DNA from: Corynebacterium sp. ACRPH | GTDB lineage: Bacteria > Actinomycetota > Actinomycetes > Mycobacteriales > Mycobacteriaceae | Direction: 5' to 3' | DNA length: 64,000 nucleotides | NCBI RefSeq assembly: GCF_022347285.1 | Contig: NZ_JAKRND010000011.1 | Location: 20,778-84,777, forward strand | Shown: piece after piece, positions 55,075-63,934 of the stretch | Position numbering within the stretch: the first letter of the stretch is position 1 | Layout: each line of letters begins with the position of its first letter | Translations under genes and position numbers: made by a program | The notes under the pieces: model-generated | Seen by the model: the letters and a program-made list of their open reading frames with translations, nothing else | Database searches by the model: none | What the model was told of the DNA's origin: nothing

Positions 55075-55212
55075 CTTAAGGCCAGCCCGCTAAGCGGGTG
55101 GATTTTGGGCGCGACAAAGTCGGTCGCACAACGAGGAACAATCATAGCGAAAGACAAGGCCATAAAGAAAATCGCGTTTTCCGAGCTGGAATGGGGCCAA
55201 CTGGGACGTAGG

Positions 55213-55230
55213 GGCGTCAAAAACAGCGAT
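55213..55230 (-). repeat. Recurrent motif, weaker copy (intergenic)
   Basis: Minus-strand reading: ATCGCTGTTTTTGACGCC. It has the T tract directly joined to GACGCC. Confidence 0.35.
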
Positions 55231-55259
55231 TAGGTTATGGCGCGGCGGTGCTGTAAAGT
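55230..55259 (+). promoter_or_regulatory. Putative promoter of the rpmB-rpmG-rpsN-rpsR operon
   Basis: TTAGGT (55230-55235) and TAAAGT (55254-55259) are spaced by 18 bases. The GTGCTGTAAAGT context is the same as that in front of the tRNA-Gln gene. The implied leader before rpmB is about 155 bases. Confidence 0.5.
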
Positions 55260-55422
55260 TAGCTCCCGCTGTTGTCTATGTAAACGTCATCGCCGGACAG
55301 ATTTTAGGCTAGATACGCTAGATGCAGCGCCCCACCACCTAGAACTCTTGGCCCGTCTAACCATGGGTTTTGTTAAGTGCGCGGCGCAGGCACCTGAGAT
55401 CTCCGGCGGAAGGAGAAAACCC

Positions 55423-55659
55423 ATGTCGGCATATTGCCAGGTCACGGGGCGCAAGCCGAGCTTCGGCAAGTCTGTGTCCCACTCGCACCGCCGCACGAAC
55501 CGTCGCTGGAACCCGAACATCCAGCGCCGTACGTTCTACTTGCCCTCTGAGGGCCGTTCCATCACGCTGAACGTGTCCACCAAGGGCCTGAAGACCATTG
55601 ACCGTGACGGCATCGAGTCTGTCGTTGCCAAGATCCGCGCCCGTGGGGAGAAGATCTAA
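55423..55659 (+). CDS. rpmB: Large ribosomal subunit protein bL28
   Basis: This 78-residue protein begins [20 protein letters not shown] and continues [19 protein letters not shown]. Only one Cys remains of the Cys pairs present in zinc-binding L28. ATG 55423 has GGAAGGAG upstream. It is the first gene of a four-gene operon with rpmG 2 bases behind. Confidence 0.96.
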   Translation: MSAYCQVTGRKPSFGKSVSHSHRRTNRRWNPNIQRRTFYLPSEGRSITLNVSTKGLKTIDRDGIESVVAKIRARGEKI

Positions 55660-55661
55660 CT

Positions 55662-55826
55662 ATGGCACGTAACGATATCCGCCCAATCATCAAGCTGAAG
55701 TCTACGGCTGGCACCGGTTACACCTACGTCACCCGTAAGAACAAGCGCAACAACCCGGATCGCATCACCCTGAAGAAGTTCGATCCGATTGCCCGCAAGC
55801 ACGTCGAATTCCGCGAGGAGCGATAA
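55662..55826 (+). CDS. rpmG: Large ribosomal subunit protein bL33
   Basis: This 54-residue protein ([20 protein letters not shown] then [20 protein letters not shown]) has no Cys, the zinc-free form. It starts 2 bases after the rpmB stop and is separated from rpsN by 3 bases. Confidence 0.96.
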   Translation: MARNDIRPIIKLKSTAGTGYTYVTRKNKRNNPDRITLKKFDPIARKHVEFREER

Positions 55827-55829
55827 TTT

Positions 55830-56135
55830 ATGGCTAAGAAGTCCATGATCGCGAAGAACGAGCAGCGCAAGGAAATCGTCGCCCGCTACGCGGAGCGTCG
55901 CGCTGAGCTCAAGAAGATCATCAAGAACCCGAACAGCACCGACGAGGAGCGCCTGGATGCACAGTGGGAGCTGAACCGTCAGCCCCGCGACGCTTCCCCA
56001 GTTCGCGTCCGTAACCGCGATGCAGCTGATGGCCGCCCGCGCGGCTACCTGCGTAAGTTCGGCCTGTCCCGTGTACGTGTCCGCAACATGGCTCACCGCG
56101 GTGAGCTGCCGGGCGTACGCAAGTCCAGCTGGTAA
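55830..56135 (+). CDS. rpsN: Small ribosomal subunit protein uS14
   Basis: This 101-residue long-form S14 has [28 protein letters not shown] and the C-terminal [33 protein letters not shown]. It has no CxxC zinc ribbon. It lies between rpmG and rpsR in the operon. Confidence 0.97.
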
Positions 56136-56150
56136 GGGGGAGCTTTCACA

Positions 56151-56399
56151 ATGAAGCGCACCAACATGAAGAAGGCGCGGATGGAACAGTCCCGCCGCCC
56201 GAAGAAGAACCCGCTCAAGGCCGAGGGCATTGAGACGGTTGACTACAAGAACTACGACCTGCTGCGTAAGTTCATCTCCGAGCGTGGCAAGATTCGCTCT
56301 CGCCGCGTAACGGGCCTGACCCCGCAGCAGCAGCGTCAGGTTGCCACCGCCGTGAAGAACGCGCGCGAGATGGCCCTGCTGCCCTTCCACAGCCGCTAA
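56151..56399 (+). CDS. rpsR: Small ribosomal subunit protein bS18
   Basis: This 82-residue protein has the S18 pattern [27 protein letters not shown] and [13 protein letters not shown]. It has no zinc-binding cysteines. It is the last gene of the operon and is followed by a strong terminator. Confidence 0.97.
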   Translation: MKRTNMKKARMEQSRRPKKNPLKAEGIETVDYKNYDLLRKFISERGKIRSRRVTGLTPQQQRQVATAVKNAREMALLPFHSR

Positions 56400-56466
56400 G
56401 CCGCTGTGCCCTTTCGGGCTGGCAGCATAAGTCTGCAGCCTGGAGACGTTTAACAGACACGATCAA

Positions 56467-56513
56467 GACCCACCGCCCCGTGCGAAAGCACGAGCAAGGC
56501 GGCGGGTCTTTTT
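56467..56513 (+). terminator. Terminator after rpsR
   Basis: GACCCACCGCC pairs with GGCGGCGGGTC around an inner CGTGC-GAAA-GCACG stem and is followed by five T. Confidence 0.88.
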
Positions 56514-56667
56514 CGTGCCTTTTTGCCACCCGTTCGGCGGGCTGTCTGCTTTCTTCGCTAAGCTTGCACAGTAAAACTCTTAAGCGCTCCCCCCTTGCCC
56601 GCTGGGTTGAGAAGGGGCGCTGGCCCCACATCGGACGCAAGCCGAACAACAGTTAGGAAGCCTGCAG

Positions 56668-57480
56668 TTGAGCAATAACAACAACTATCCCAACGACGAC
56701 TTTGGTGCCAATGATCTGCCGGATTACAACAGCTACACCGGCGGAAACTCCGGCGACTCCAACCCTTACGAGCAGGGAAGCTATGGCGCTGAACAGAACA
56801 GCTACGGTGCTGAGCAGAACAGCTATGGAGCCGAGCAGGCCGGTTACGGTGCTGAGCAGGGTGGCTACGGCGACGGCAACTACGGCGCCGGCGCCCCCAA
56901 TGCTTATGGCGCGCCCGCATTCCCGAATGCCGCGGCCAACAACGGTGCCATGTTCGGCAACGATCGCCCGGGCGCTTGGAAGCGCCTGCTGGCTCTCATT
57001 ATCGACAGCCTCTTGGTTCAGGTGGTTGTCGGCAGCATTGTGATGTTAGCAATCGCTGGTCAGGATCTCATGGACTGGTTCCAGGCCACCGTCAATGCAG
57101 AATCCCCAGATGCCGTGGACGTCCCCTACCCGGCTACCAAGGTGATGATTTCCAGCATCATCATGCTGGTCGTTTGGTTGACCTACCGTGTTCTCATGGA
57201 GTCCAAGAAGGGAGCCACCCTCGGCAAGATGGCTATCGGCGCCCGTGTGGTTACCGCCGATGGGCAGAACATCGATCCAGTGGCATCGCTGAAGCGCAAC
57301 AGCTGGTACATCGTCGGCGTTGTCCTGGGCATGATCCCGAACGTCGGCGGTTTTGTGCAGCTGGCCATCTACATTGTTGTGGGCGTGACCATTGGCCAGA
57401 GCCCGGAGAAGCAGTCCTTCACCGATAAGTTCGCCAACGCCTACGTAGTGGACAAGTCCGCGTACTACGGGGTTAACTAA
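56668..57480 (+). CDS. RDD family membrane protein with Tyr/Gly-rich repeats
   Basis: This 270-residue protein has an N-terminal disordered half rich in Asn, Tyr, Gly and Gln, with repeats of SYGAEQN. The C-terminal RDD domain (about residues 105-265) has PGAWKRLLALIIDSLLV, two to three helices, and KKGATLGKMAIGARVVTADG. RDD proteins act in ion or osmotic handling in some bacteria; the role here is unknown. The start is TTG 56668 with AGGAAG upstream. A monocistronic unit is likely, given the terminator before it. Confidence 0.83.
   Translation: MSNNNNYPNDDFGANDLPDYNSYTGGNSGDSNPYEQGSYGAEQNSYGAEQNSYGAEQAGYGAEQGGYGDGNYGAGAPNAYGAPAFPNAAANNGAMFGNDRPGAWKRLLALIIDSLLVQVVVGSIVMLAIAGQDLMDWFQATVNAESPDAVDVPYPATKVMISSIIMLVVWLTYRVLMESKKGATLGKMAIGARVVTADGQNIDPVASLKRNSWYIVGVVLGMIPNVGGFVQLAIYIVVGVTIGQSPEKQSFTDKFANAYVVDKSAYYGVN
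56779..56862. repeat. 21-bp tandem repeat in the RDD gene
   Basis: Four 7-codon units encode SYGAEQN or close variants. Confidence 0.7.
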
Positions 57481-57525
57481 GGTCACGACTACTGCGCTTA
57501 AGGCGCAAACACTTAACATAGCCCC

Positions 57526-58473
57526 ATGTTGAACGTCCTCTCCGGCTTCGCCGTCGTCATCTTCGTCATAGCGATCGGCTTCGGAGTAGGGCGTCTTCGG
57601 CTTTTAGGCCCCAATGCGGTCTATACCCTGAACATGTTCGTGTTCTGGATCGCGCTGCCCTGCACGTTGATCACGTTCATGTCGAAGGCCGACATTGCCC
57701 AGCTTTTTGGCGCAAACCTTCTGGTCGTAGCACTGTCCACCCTCACCACGGGATTCTTGGCCTTCCTCGGCTATCGCTGGATTACGCGGCGATCCACCGA
57801 GGATTCCATCATCGCGATGCTGGCCTGCACCTACTGCAACGGCTCCAACCTGGGCATCCCACTCGCCGCGCATTTGATGGACGACCCCACGCTCACCCTC
57901 CCGGTGATCCTCTTCCAGGTCGGCTTCTACGGCCCGCTGAGCGTGCTGGCCCTGGACATGCGCACCGGCGGCAAGCAGACCACGAACTTCGTGCGTTCTA
58001 CCCTGCTGACGATCCTGAAGAACCCTCTGATCATCGGCGCCACCATCGGCATCGCCATCTCCCTGCTGCAGCACCACACGGGCTTTACCCTGCCGACGAT
58101 CGTCGCAGATCCGCTGGGGATCATCGCGGACGCCACCGTCGGCTGCGCACTGATCGCCTTCGGCATGTCCATGGCGGAGGTACGTGTGCTCCAGCCCGGC
58201 CTGTCGCCCCGTCGCTCCGTATGGGCGGCGTCGTTGGTTAAAACCGTCGTACATCCCGCCATCGCCGCGTTCTACGGTGTCTTTCTTTTCGACGCCACGT
58301 CTCAGTTGCTTTTGGCCATGGTTCTCCTCGCGGCTCTCCCGACCGGGCAGAACGTCTTCACCTACGCCCAACGTTTTGACGTGAATAAAGTTTTAGCGCG
58401 AGACACCGCGGTGGTTTCCACGGGTCTCGCGCTACCGGTGATGGCGCTGATTATGGTACTTCTAAGTTTCTGA
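57526..58473 (+). CDS. AEC family (auxin efflux carrier-like) transporter
   Basis: This 315-residue protein has ten predicted helices in two five-helix halves, consistent with the AEC fold. Examples are VVIFVIAIGFGVGRLRLLG, the N-half crossover region ACTYCNGSNLGIPLAAHLM and the C-half ATVGCALIAFGMSMAE. Bacterial members export malate or malonate; the substrate here is not clear. ATG 57526 is used. Its end overlaps the convergent CD225-type gene by 12 bases. A C-variant motif copy occurs at 58279-58296. Confidence 0.88.
   Translation: MLNVLSGFAVVIFVIAIGFGVGRLRLLGPNAVYTLNMFVFWIALPCTLITFMSKADIAQLFGANLLVVALSTLTTGFLAFLGYRWITRRSTEDSIIAMLACTYCNGSNLGIPLAAHLMDDPTLTLPVILFQVGFYGPLSVLALDMRTGGKQTTNFVRSTLLTILKNPLIIGATIGIAISLLQHHTGFTLPTIVADPLGIIADATVGCALIAFGMSMAEVRVLQPGLSPRRSVWAASLVKTVVHPAIAAFYGVFLFDATSQLLLAMVLLAALPTGQNVFTYAQRFDVNKVLARDTAVVSTGLALPVMALIMVLLSF
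58279..58296 (+). repeat. Recurrent motif, C-variant (in AEC gene)
   Basis: GTCTTTCTTTTCGACGCC, coding as Val-Phe-Leu-Phe-Asp-Ala. It has C in place of the T before GACGCC. Confidence 0.4.
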
Positions 58474-58935
58474 TAGTTCGCTCAAGCTTAGTCCCAGGAT
58501 TCCGACGAAAAAGACGAAGTACAGGAGAATAAAGGCAGCGGATACCACCACAGATGCAATGGCTAGGTTCTTTGCTTTGTCCGATGCATCCTGTGCACCT
58601 GAATAATCGCCGCGGTACCAGCGGCTTTCTACCTGTGAGGAGTAGTAGATTCCCACTGCGCCCAGGGGCAGGCAGCACAGAAGGGTGGCTAGAATAGTCG
58701 CCCACATCCAGTTATCCGGCGGGGTGCTTCCCACGCCCGGCTGGTAATTCTGCCCCAGCTGCGCGCCGTAGCCGGCGGACTGATTCGGGTAACTGTTGTT
58801 CTGATAGCTGCCGTAACTCGGCGGCTGGTTCTGGCTCGAGTTCTGGTTATACCCGCTGTTGTAGGGGTACCCCTGGTTTCCCTGCTGGCCGAAAGGGTCC
58901 TCGTTGGAAGGGTTCTGATCGTATGGGTTGGTCAC
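58462..58935 (-). CDS. CD225/dispanin-like small membrane protein
   Basis: This 157-residue protein has an N-terminal Asn/Gln/Tyr/Gly-rich region of about 75 residues. The two-helix CD225 domain follows: DNWMWATILATLLCCLPLGAVGIYYSSQVESRW, GDYSGAQDASDKAKNLAIAS and a final hydrophobic helix. Bacterial dispanins are of unknown function. The start is GTG 58935 with GAGGAAG upstream. It is codirectional with the DUF2752 gene 94 bases before it, and the two families often occur together. Confidence 0.83.
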   Translation of the reverse strand: MTNPYDQNPSNEDPFGQQGNQGYPYNSGYNQNSSQNQPPSYGSYQNNSYPNQSAGYGAQLGQNYQPGVGSTPPDNWMWATILATLLCCLPLGAVGIYYSSQVESRWYRGDYSGAQDASDKAKNLAIASVVVSAAFILLYFVFFVGILGLSLSELSET

Positions 58936-59029
58936 TGACTTCCTCGGCTAACTTCTTGGAGTTGGTTGGTAACTGAAATACGTCATTAAAATACCAAAGC
59001 AGCGCAGAATGTTCCCGAACCGAAAGAAA

Positions 59030-59476
59030 CTATACGCGCAATTCTAGAAACGGCGAGAACGGCAAAATGCGCGCGATGAACCATAGCCCGATCACTACCC
59101 CCACTGCCATGGGGGCATGTCGGAAATGTTCCCAGTTGGGAATTCGTTTCCCCCATGATCGTGCGGTCCAGGCCACCCAGCTCCAAATCAACAAGATGAC
59201 GGCGAGGATCCCAACCGCGTTGTAGTGCAGCGCGGCGCTGAAATCCCCCTGAACCAGCGCCTGGATCATGCGCATCGATCCGCAGCCGGGGCAGTTAAAT
59301 CCGAATAGTGCCTTCGTGGGGCATTCTGGGATCATCCCGCCCGGGGTCTGCGGATCAGCTGCGGCTATGGCGCAGCACGCACACACCGCTACCGCGCCGA
59401 CTGCCAGCGGCAGCAGCTTTTTGAAAGCACCAGTTCGAATATCGCCACCGGCGCCTGACCGCGTTCCTATCGCCAC
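59030..59476 (-). CDS. DUF2752 membrane protein
   Basis: This 148-residue protein has three to four helices and the DUF2752 hallmark CPTKALFGFNCPGCGSMRMIQAL, with Cys residues that may bind metal or a lipid. The function is not known. The GTG start at 59476 overlaps the end of the thiolase gene by 10 bases, so it is probably the last gene of that operon. Confidence 0.83.
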   Translation of the reverse strand: MAIGTRSGAGGDIRTGAFKKLLPLAVGAVAVCACCAIAAADPQTPGGMIPECPTKALFGFNCPGCGSMRMIQALVQGDFSAALHYNAVGILAVILLIWSWVAWTARSWGKRIPNWEHFRHAPMAVGVVIGLWFIARILPFSPFLELRV

Positions 59477-60660
59477 AGCAGCAGCGCGTCACCCTGACCG
59501 CCGCCGCCACAGAGGGAAACGGCAGCCTTGCCGGAGCCGCGGCGCTTCAGCTCGTGCGCCGCGTGAACCACAAGGCGGGCACCGGAGGCACCGATCGGGT
59601 GGCCCAGGGAAATGCCGCCGCCGTGGATGTTGGTCTTCTCCAGCGGGTAGTCCAGGTCCTTGATGGACTGTGCGACCACGGAGGCGAATGCCTCGTTGAT
59701 CTCCAGGAAGTCCAGGTCGCTGGCCTCCCAGCCGGCCTTCTTCAACGCCGCGGCGGTAGCCTGCGACGGCTGGGAGTGCAGCTTGGTGTCCGGACCGGCG
59801 GTCTGGCCGTACTCGCCCAGGGTGGCCAGGATCTCCAGGCCCTTGGCTTCCGCGTTCTCGCGGGTGGTCAGCACCACCGCTGCCGCACCGTCGGAGATCT
59901 GGGAGGCAGAGGCTGCGGTGATGGTGCCGTCCTTCACGAAAGCCGGGCGCAGCTTCGCCAGTCCCTCGGCGGTGGTGCCGGGGCGGATGCCCTCGTCGGC
60001 GGAGACGGTCACGGTCTCCTTGCGGCCCTTGACCTCGATGGAGACGATCTCGTCGTTGAAGACACCGTCGTTGGTAGCGGCCTCGGCCAGCTGGTGGGAG
60101 CGGGCTGCGATCTCGTCCTGCTCCTCGCGGGTGATGCCGCGCTCGGCGTTGCCCTCGTCGGTCTCCAGGCCCATGGCGGTGCCCTCGTTCGGGTCGGACA
60201 GGCCGTCGCGCTCCAGGGAATCCTGCAGCGCCAGGGAGCCGTAGCCCTTACCCGCGCGAACGCCCGCGGCGATGTGCGGGGCGTTCGTCATGGACTCCTG
60301 GCCACCGGCGACGACGATGCTGGCGTCACCCAGACGGATCAGGCGGGAGGCGTTAATCACGGCATCCAGGCCGGACAGGCACACCTTGTTCACGGTCATG
60401 GCGGGGACGTTCATCGGGATACCTGCGGCCACGGCGGACTGCTTCGCGGGGTTCTGCCCGGAGCCCGCCTGCACAACCTGGCCCATCAGCACGTAATCCA
60501 CGGCATCCGCCGACACACCGGAGCGCTCCAGCACGGCCTTGATGGTCTCTGCACCCAGATCGACCGCGCTCTTCTTCGCCAGCGCGCCGAGCATGCGTCC
60601 CTGCGGGGTGCGTGCTGCGCCTACAACGACAATGTCCTTCGGGTCTTCCTGCAAGGTCAT
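59467..60660 (-). CDS. Acetyl-CoA C-acetyltransferase (thiolase)
   Basis: This 397-residue degradative or biosynthetic thiolase has KVCLSGLDAVINASRLI (nucleophile Cys), GGQESMTNAPHIA, NIHGGGISLGHPIGASGARLV (His) and a C-terminal SLCGGGGQGDALLL (second Cys). Together with the CoA-transferase genes upstream it would split acetoacetyl-CoA into two acetyl-CoA. ATG 60660 is preferred over 60696 because AGGA sits upstream and the fold begins there. A motif copy lies in the 106-base gap to scoB. Confidence 0.95.
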   Translation of the reverse strand: MTLQEDPKDIVVVGAARTPQGRMLGALAKKSAVDLGAETIKAVLERSGVSADAVDYVLMGQVVQAGSGQNPAKQSAVAAGIPMNVPAMTVNKVCLSGLDAVINASRLIRLGDASIVVAGGQESMTNAPHIAAGVRAGKGYGSLALQDSLERDGLSDPNEGTAMGLETDEGNAERGITREEQDEIAARSHQLAEAATNDGVFNDEIVSIEVKGRKETVTVSADEGIRPGTTAEGLAKLRPAFVKDGTITAASASQISDGAAAVVLTTRENAEAKGLEILATLGEYGQTAGPDTKLHSQPSQATAAALKKAGWEASDLDFLEINEAFASVVAQSIKDLDYPLEKTNIHGGGISLGHPIGASGARLVVHAAHELKRRGSGKAAVSLCGGGGQGDALLLWR

Positions 60661-60688
60661 CTGATAAATCCTAACTTTCGAAACTAGT

Positions 60689-60706
60689 GGCGTCATCGCT
60701 TAAAAA
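60689..60706 (-). repeat. Recurrent motif, copy 18 (intergenic, thiolase-scoB)
   Basis: Minus-strand reading: TTTTTAAGCGATGACGCC. The T tract is further from the core than in most copies. Confidence 0.4.
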
Positions 60707-60766
60707 AGCCTGCGTCGTGCCCTCAAGTATGGCACGAACGATGGCCCAGCGAAGCCGATTGGGGGT

Positions 60767-61408
60767 CTACCCCAGCGCCGTCCTAAACGGCACTGCGGTC
60801 TTTTCTTCTACCTCTTCTTTGGTGACGCCGGGTGCCAGCTCCACCAGTGTCAGCCCATCTTCGTCGCGGTCGAAAACCGCAAGGTCAGTAATGATCCGAT
60901 CGACCACACCGAGGCCGGTAGTCGGCAGAGTGAGCTCCTCGATGAGCTTCGGCTCCCCGGTCTTGGTGGTGTGGTCCATGAGGACGATCACCCGGCGCGC
61001 GCCGACGACCAGATCCATGGCGCCACCCATACCCTTGACCATCTTGCCGGGCACCATCCAGTTGGCGATGTCTCCGCGGGCGTTGACCTCCATAGCACCG
61101 AGGATGGCGACGTCGATCTTGCCCGCGCGGATCATGCCGAAGCTTAGGGCGGAATCGAAGTAGCTGGTGCCGGGCAGCGCCGTCACTGTCTCCTTGCCCG
61201 CGTTGATGAGGTCCGGGTCGGCGTGGCCCGCCTCCGGGTAGGGGCCGATGCCCAGCATGCCGTTTTCCGATTGCAGGGAAACGGTAACGCCTTCCGGCAC
61301 ATAGTTCGGCACCAGAGTGGGCATGCCGATGCCGAGGTTTACGTACTGGCCGTCTTCGAGCTCCTGAGCGGCACGGGAGGCCATTTCTTGCCTGGTCCAG
61401 CCGGTCAT
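60767..61408 (-). CDS. scoB: 3-oxoacid CoA-transferase subunit B
   Basis: This 213-residue beta subunit has [11 protein letters not shown] and the catalytic Glu motif [13 protein letters not shown]. The [22 protein letters not shown] stretch is characteristic of SCOT-type enzymes. With ScoA it transfers CoA from succinyl-CoA to acetoacetate or a related 3-oxoacid; a 3-oxoadipate role is a possible alternative. The ATG overlaps the scoA end by 4 bases. Motif copy 19 lies near its C-terminus. Confidence 0.93.
   Translation of the reverse strand: MTGWTRQEMASRAAQELEDGQYVNLGIGMPTLVPNYVPEGVTVSLQSENGMLGIGPYPEAGHADPDLINAGKETVTALPGTSYFDSALSFGMIRAGKIDVAILGAMEVNARGDIANWMVPGKMVKGMGGAMDLVVGARRVIVLMDHTTKTGEPKLIEELTLPTTGLGVVDRIITDLAVFDRDEDGLTLVELAPGVTKEEVEEKTAVPFRTALG
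60812..60829 (+). repeat. Recurrent motif, copy 19 (in scoB)
   Basis: CTCTTCTTTGGTGACGCC, antisense to Gly-Val-Thr-Lys-Glu-Glu near the C-terminus of ScoB. Confidence 0.55.
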
Positions 61409-62181
61409 CGCACGGTCTCCTTCTCAATCATCTTGTCGGCTGCCTGTTCCGGGGAAAGCTCCACGATTCGGTGGACGAACACGCCGGGCAGGTGGATGTC
61501 GTCCGGGTCGAGCTCGCCGACCTCCACAACCTTTTCGGCCTCCACGATGCAGATCTTGCCGCTCATGGCAGCCAGCGGGTTGAAGTTGCGGGCGGTCTTG
61601 GCGAAGCGCAGGTTGCCGTCCTTGTCGGCGACGGCGGCGCGGACCAGGCCAAAGTCGGCGCGGATGGCGGTTTCCAGCACGTAGTCCTCGCCGTCGATGG
61701 TGCGGGTTTCCTTCGCCGGAGAGGCCACCTCCACCTTGGTCTTGTCCGCCTGGTCGTACTTCCACGGCATGCCGCCCTCGGCGACGAGCGTGCCCACGCC
61801 GGTGCGGGTGAAGAAGGCGCCGATGCCGGAGCCGCCGGCGCGCAGCCGCTCCGCCAGGGTGCCCTGCGGGGTGAGCTCTACCTCGAGCTCGCCGTCTAGG
61901 TATTGGCGGGCGAACTCCTTGTTCTCGCCGACGTAGCTGGCCACAATGCGGCGCAGCTGGTGGTTCGCCAGCAGCAGCCCCAGGCCGCGGCCATCCAGGC
62001 CTGCGTTGTTACTAACCGCTTCCAGGTCTTTGACCTGCGCGCGGCTGAGCTCCTCGAGCAGAACCTGCGGGATGCCGCACACCCCGAATCCGCCGACGGC
62101 CAGGGTGGCGCCGTCTTTAATGTCAGCGATTGCCTCCGCGGCAGTGCGCAGTTTTGAATGATGTGGCGCTGTGGTGCTCAC
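61405..62181 (-). CDS. scoA: 3-oxoacid CoA-transferase subunit A
   Basis: This 258-residue alpha subunit has [69 protein letters not shown] and [15 protein letters not shown]. Start GTG 62181 with AAAGGAAG upstream. It lies between the acyl-CoA ligase and scoB, all on the minus strand. Confidence 0.94.
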   Translation of the reverse strand: MSTTAPHHSKLRTAAEAIADIKDGATLAVGGFGVCGIPQVLLEELSRAQVKDLEAVSNNAGLDGRGLGLLLANHQLRRIVASYVGENKEFARQYLDGELEVELTPQGTLAERLRAGGSGIGAFFTRTGVGTLVAEGGMPWKYDQADKTKVEVASPAKETRTIDGEDYVLETAIRADFGLVRAAVADKDGNLRFAKTARNFNPLAAMSGKICIVEAEKVVEVGELDPDDIHLPGVFVHRIVELSPEQAADKMIEKETVR

Positions 62182-62239
62182 GGTTGCTTCCTTTCTGTTT
62201 GAGTCAGTTTGGGCTCTGTTTAGGGGGTTGGGTGGTTGC

Positions 62240-63934
62240 CTACTTCTGGTAGATCCCGAGCAGCTCCACTGCGTGCTCGCGCAGCTCCACCTTGCGGACC
62301 TTGCCCGATAGCGTCATCGGGAAGGAGTCCACGCACTCGACGTACTTCGGGATCTTGTGGCGGGTCAGTTCACCAGCGCAGAACTCGCGAATGGCCGCCT
62401 GATCCAATGGCTCGGTGTCCTCGCGCATGATGATGAAGGCCATCAGCTCCTCGCCGTACTTCTCGTCCGGTACACCCACGACCTGCACGTCGGAGATGGC
62501 CGGGTGAGTCATGAGGAACTCCTCAATTTCCCGCGGGTAGAGGTTCTCGCCACCGCGGATCACCATGTCCTTCGCACGCCCGGTGATGCGCGCATAACCT
62601 TCCTCGTCCATCGTTCCCAGGTCGCCGGAGTGCATCCAACCGTCCTCGTCGATGGCGTCCGCCGTCTTGCCGGGCATGTCCCAGTAGCCCTGCATCACCA
62701 GGAAGCCGCGGATCAGGATTTCGCCCTGCTCGCCACGCTTCACGGTCTCGCCGGTCTCGGGATCCACGATCTTCACTTCGATGTGCGGGTTGGGGCGGCC
62801 GACGGTACCCACGCGCTTCTCGATCGGGTCGTCCACCAGCGTCTGGTGGTTCACCGGCGAGGTTTCCGTCATACCGTAGGCAATGGTGATCTCGTTGATG
62901 TTCATAATGTCCATCACCTGCCGCATCGTGCGGGTGGGGCAGGCGGTGCCGGACATGATGCCGGTGCGCAGGCTGGACAGGTCGTAGGTCTTGCCCTTGG
63001 CCTTGGCGTGCTCGATCTCGTCGAGCTCCGCCATGAACATCGTCGGCACACCGTACAGGCTGGTGGCCTTGCCGTGCTCGACGGCCTCCAGCACCGACTG
63101 CGGGTTGAACACCGGGCCGGCAATGATCGTCGTTGCACCGTGGGTGATGGCACCCAGGTTGCCCATCACCATGCCGAAGCAGTGGAAGAAGGGAACGGGG
63201 ATGACGACCTTATCCTGGTCGGTGTACTGCAGGGTCTCCCCCACCAGGTAGCCGTTGTTCAGGATGTTGCGGTGGGTCAGGGTGGCGCCCTTGGCCATGC
63301 CGGTGGTGCCGGAGGTGTACTGGATGTTGATGGGATCGTCCGGGTGCAGCTGCTCGCGCACCGGGTTCAGATCCAGGATCGCGTGGTTGGCCAGCTCGTC
63401 CCAGCGCTCGGAGCCGAAGAAGATCGTCTCCTTGTAGTTGTGGCGGCTGAACTGGCTTTCCGCAGCGTCGATCATCGCGCGGTAGTTCGAGTCCTTGAAA
63501 CGGCCCGCGGAGAACAAGCCCTTCACTCCGGACTGGCCCATGGCGTAGACCAGCTCCTTGTGACGGTAGGACGGGTTGATGCAGACCAGAATCGCGCCAA
63601 TCTCGGCAGTGGCGAACTGCACCAGAGTCCACTCCCAGCGGTTGGGCGCCCAGATGCCGATACGGTCGCCCTTGCGGTAGCCAGCAGCATGTAGGCCGGA
63701 AGCCAGGCGCTGCACCTTGCGGTAGAACTCCGTGTACGTCAGGTGCACATCACCGTAGAAGTCGATGATCGCGTCGTGATCCGGGTACTCGGCCACGATG
63801 CGGGCGAGGCACTGGCCGATGGTCTCGTCCAGCAGTTCTACGTCGGTACGTCCAACCTGGTGCGACAGGGTGGGGTCCAGATCCGCCGGGTCGGAAATAA
63901 CAATCGGGCGGTCGTTGCGAGTCGGGGTAGTCAT
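62240..63934 (-). CDS. AMP-binding acyl-CoA synthetase
   Basis: This 564-residue ANL-superfamily enzyme activates a carboxylic acid to its CoA thioester via an acyl-AMP. Motifs: P-loop-like IQYTSGTTGMAKGATLTHRN, YGMTETSPVNHQ, DGWMHSGDLGTMDEEGY, GRAKDMVIRGGENLYPREIEEFL and the catalytic Lys in LSGKVRKVEL. Length and motifs fit the medium/long-chain FadD branch, but substrate length is not predictable. ATG 63934 has AAAAGG upstream and is preferred over TTG 63943. It is the first gene of the ligase-scoA-scoB-thiolase operon, suggesting fatty or branched acid and ketone-body catabolism. Confidence 0.92.
   Translation of the reverse strand: MTTPTRNDRPIVISDPADLDPTLSHQVGRTDVELLDETIGQCLARIVAEYPDHDAIIDFYGDVHLTYTEFYRKVQRLASGLHAAGYRKGDRIGIWAPNRWEWTLVQFATAEIGAILVCINPSYRHKELVYAMGQSGVKGLFSAGRFKDSNYRAMIDAAESQFSRHNYKETIFFGSERWDELANHAILDLNPVREQLHPDDPINIQYTSGTTGMAKGATLTHRNILNNGYLVGETLQYTDQDKVVIPVPFFHCFGMVMGNLGAITHGATTIIAGPVFNPQSVLEAVEHGKATSLYGVPTMFMAELDEIEHAKAKGKTYDLSSLRTGIMSGTACPTRTMRQVMDIMNINEITIAYGMTETSPVNHQTLVDDPIEKRVGTVGRPNPHIEVKIVDPETGETVKRGEQGEILIRGFLVMQGYWDMPGKTADAIDEDGWMHSGDLGTMDEEGYARITGRAKDMVIRGGENLYPREIEEFLMTHPAISDVQVVGVPDEKYGEELMAFIIMREDTEPLDQAAIREFCAGELTRHKIPKYVECVDSFPMTLSGKVRKVELREHAVELLGIYQK

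Larger units (their letters stand above)
54959..55422. other. 464-base divergent intergenic region between rpmE2 and rpmB
   Basis: No credible gene is seen. The region holds two copies of the recurrent motif (55057-55074 plus, 55213-55230 minus), a small hairpin CCCGC-TAA-GCGGG (55086-55098), GCGAC/GTCGC nearby, and a promoter-like pair for rpmB. I looked for a Zur-type palindrome, as found before zinc-independent ribosomal protein genes in other actinobacteria, and did not see one. Confidence 0.6.

Noticed and set aside
55024..55233. 69-codon frame in the rpmE2-rpmB gap
   Set aside because: Composition is not protein-like, it is matched by an overlapping frame on the other strand, and it spans regulatory and motif sequences.
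54959..55422. Zur operator in the ribosomal protein gap
   Set aside because: No palindrome of the expected type was seen by eye; only short unrelated stems are present.
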